DNA of 6,689 bases, taken from NCBI GenBank assembly GCA_030043395.1, contig JASHXW010000392.1, forward strand, positions 1 through 6,689. Reading direction: 5' to 3'. How positions within the stretch are numbered: position 1 is the stretch's first letter; every line of letters begins with the position of its first letter. Of this stretch, positions 5,091-6,689 are shown piece by piece. This DNA is from Streptosporangiaceae bacterium. Lineage in GTDB: Bacteria; Actinomycetota; Actinomycetes; Streptosporangiales; Streptosporangiaceae. Below the pieces are notes generated by a model. It did no database searches. It was not told the origin of the DNA and saw nothing but the letters and a program-made list of their open reading frames with translations. A program made the translations under genes and the position numbers.

Positions 5091-5965
5091 CCGCAGACAC
5101 TGTTCTCGTCCTGGCCGAGGAGAAGCAGCAGGCCGGCTCGCGTTCCCGCCGGCGAGTTGCGTCCCCGGTCATCTGGTTGTCCTTCCTTGTTGTCGCCGGC
5201 GTGCTGGCAATGGCAATCTTCGGAGCGCTGCTCGCCCCGCAGAACCCTGCGGCCCAGCACCTGTCGATCATTGACACGCCGCCGTCCGCAGCTCACTGGC
5301 TGGGGACCGACCCGCTGGGCAGGGATGTGTTCTCCCGGATCATCGCGGGGGCGCGCACTGCTTTCTTCGGGCCGCTCGTCATCGCTGCAGCCTCGTTCGC
5401 GTTCGGCAATGTGCTTGGCTTGTTCGCGGGCTACCGCGGCGGGCTGGCCGACTCGATCATCATGCGCTGGGTCGACTTCATGTGGTCGCTCCCCTCGCTG
5501 GTCATCCTCGTTGTGATCGCCGGGGCGGTGGGCGGCAGTTACTGGCTGGCGGTCGTCGTGCTGATGGTGCTGACTGTGCCCTTCGACACCAGGGTGATAC
5601 GCGGCGCGACGCTGGAGCAGATGCCACGCCCGTACGTCGAGGCTGCGAAGACCCTTGGAGTGCCAAGGTGGAGGATCATGATCTTCCACGTCTGGCCGAA
5701 CGTTTCGCCGATAGCAGTAGCCAATACTTGCCTGGTCTTCGCCGGTTCCCTGGTGACCTTGGCCGGCCTTGAGTTTCTCGGGCTCGGTCTTCCGCCTGGC
5801 ACTCCGGACTGGGGACTGATGCTGTCGCAGAACGAGGCGCTGCTGTTCACCAATCCGCTCGCTACCATCGCCCCGGGCGTGATGATCGTGCTCACTGCGA
5901 TATCGATGAACCTGATCGGTGACTGGCTGTACGAGCAGCTCACTAGCCGGGGGGTCGGCCGGTGA
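5087..5965 (+). CDS. ABC transporter permease, DppC/OppC type
   Basis: Second inner-membrane permease of the importer, 292 aa. A charged N-terminal tail (to about 25) precedes the first helix (about 27-50). The hallmark HWLGTDPLGRDVFSRIIAGA (70-89) is intact. Hydrophobic segments follow at about 92-115, 131-148, 151-168, 208-232 and 257-278. The EAA loop reads YVEAAKTLGVPRWRIMIFH then VWPNVSP (183-208), followed by EFLGLGLPPGTPDWG (229-243) and NPLATIAPG with NLIGDWL near the end. The GTG start overlaps the upstream stop (GTGA), with GGGGAG 5 nt before it. Its own stop overlaps the ATPase start in the same way. It would pair with the preceding DppB-type protein to form the channel. Confidence 0.95.
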   Translation: MTADTVLVLAEEKQQAGSRSRRRVASPVIWLSFLVVAGVLAMAIFGALLAPQNPAAQHLSIIDTPPSAAHWLGTDPLGRDVFSRIIAGARTAFFGPLVIAAASFAFGNVLGLFAGYRGGLADSIIMRWVDFMWSLPSLVILVVIAGAVGGSYWLAVVVLMVLTVPFDTRVIRGATLEQMPRPYVEAAKTLGVPRWRIMIFHVWPNVSPIAVANTCLVFAGSLVTLAGLEFLGLGLPPGTPDWGLMLSQNEALLFTNPLATIAPGVMIVLTAISMNLIGDWLYEQLTSRGVGR

Positions 5966-6689
5966 TCCCGGAATCGCTGCAGGACATCACCGGGGATGCC
6001 GCCCTCGGCCCGGTGCTCGAGGTCGAAGGGCTCCGGATCGAGCGCGAACGCCAGGACCGCCGCGACACGATCGTCACGTCGGTGAGTCTTGCCCTGGGCC
6101 CTGGGGAAACGATCGGAATCGTGGGTGAGTCGGGCAGCGGGAAGTCGATGACGGCCCGCGCGATCATGGGCCTGCTCCCCCGCAGCCTCGCCGCCAGCGG
6201 CATGGTTCGCTATCAGGACCGCAACCTGCTCGAACTGAGTGAGCGGCAGTGGCAGGCGATGCGCGGCAGCGAGATCGGCCTGATCCTGCAGGACCCGTTC
6301 ACGATGCTCAACCCCGTGCTGACCTGCGGGAAGATCATCGGTGAGTCCCTCCTGCAGGAGCGCGCTCTCAATCGTGCCGACCGGCGCGCCGAGGTCGTCC
6401 GCCGGCTCGCGGAGGTCGGGATCCGCGACGAGTCAGTTGCCGATCGCTATCCGTTCCAGCTGTCCGGGGGGATGCGCCAGCGAGTCGGGATCGCGGCGGC
6501 CCTGGCCCGCGATCCGCGCGTCCTGATCGCCGACGAGCCCACCACCGCGCTCGACGTCACCACGCAGCGTGACGTCCTCGCGCTGATCAAGGGCATCCAG
6601 GAAGCGCGGGGCATGAGCCTGGTCCTGATCACGCACGACCTGCGGGTCGCCTTCGCCGTGTGCGACCGCGTCTACGTCCTCTACGCCGG
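5962..6689 (+). CDS. ABC transporter ATP-binding protein, DppD/OppD type (partial, runs off the right edge)
   Basis: Cytoplasmic ATPase powering the importer; the first 242 codons are present. Walker A GESGSGKS (55-62), Q-loop LILQDPFTMLNP (107-118, typical of the peptide/nickel subfamily), signature LSGGMRQRV (167-175), Walker B VLIADEP (187-193) with the following TTALD (194-198, D-loop), and switch histidine ITHD (His225) are all intact. The nucleotide-binding fold is therefore complete except for its end. The family usually reaches about 320-350 aa and closes with a Cys-rich oligopeptide-transporter C-terminal region, which is missing only because of the window edge. The GTG at 5962 overlaps the permease stop as GTGA. 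No clear Shine-Dalgarno is seen, so translation probably depends on coupling. A DppF-type partner ATPase would be expected next. Confidence 0.95.
   Translation, partial: MIPESLQDITGDAALGPVLEVEGLRIERERQDRRDTIVTSVSLALGPGETIGIVGESGSGKSMTARAIMGLLPRSLAASGMVRYQDRNLLELSERQWQAMRGSEIGLILQDPFTMLNPVLTCGKIIGESLLQERALNRADRRAEVVRRLAEVGIRDESVADRYPFQLSGGMRQRVGIAAALARDPRVLIADEPTTALDVTTQRDVLALIKGIQEARGMSLVLITHDLRVAFAVCDRVYVLYA

Noticed and set aside
5045..5689. Minus-strand open frame opposite the second permease
   Set aside because: Shadow of the DppC-type gene, with a His/Arg/Asp-rich composition and no recognisable domain.
1..6689. CRISPR array, tRNA, rRNA, insertion sequence or prophage
   Set aside because: No regularly spaced repeats, no cloverleaf or rRNA signature, no transposase or integrase motifs and no terminal inverted repeats with target duplications were seen.

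Overview
The window looks like a chromosomal piece of a high-GC Gram-positive bacterium (Actinomycetota). The evidence is GC-rich coding with mostly G/C third positions, a lipoprotein-type binding protein, and six gene starts that are all GTG or TTG, most behind strong purine-rich ribosome-binding sites. The genus cannot be read from the sequence.

Layout. Bases 1-72 are short flanking sequence, with a possible start of another minus-strand gene at the very edge. A minus-strand gene (73-1092) encodes an M19 (renal/membrane dipeptidase) family protein. It faces a plus-strand GntR/FCD repressor-type regulator (1211-1933) across a 118-bp AT-rich divergent promoter. In that promoter the two -10 elements overlap, and an inverted repeat sits over both. 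Next comes a 478-bp non-coding stretch (1934-2411) with two back-to-back hairpins just after the regulator, a good sigma70-type promoter, a possible second operator and a leader of about 215 nt with several small stem-loops. From 2412 to the window end runs a plus-strand peptide-type ABC importer operon: lipoprotein solute-binding protein, 38-bp perfect hairpin, DppB-type permease, DppC-type permease and a DppD-type ATPase cut by the window edge. The permease and ATPase genes overlap by 4 nt (GTGA), which points to translational coupling.

How it fits together (inference). The binding protein captures a peptide-like solute outside the cell, the two permeases and the ATPase import it, and the M19 hydrolase would cleave it inside. 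The FCD regulator, with a complete metal/ligand-binding residue set, probably senses the substrate or a product and controls both the hydrolase gene and the importer. Similar AGGTAT-N2/3-ACATA sequences lie in the same orientation upstream of both. A second ATPase (DppF type) would be expected just past the right edge.

The most unusual points are the M19 protein, which lacks the HxD motif and the bridging Glu of classical M19 enzymes but keeps the second-site histidines, and the regulatory architecture. Otherwise this is a recognisable catabolic transport locus. I see no CRISPR array, tRNA, rRNA, transposon or phage gene.
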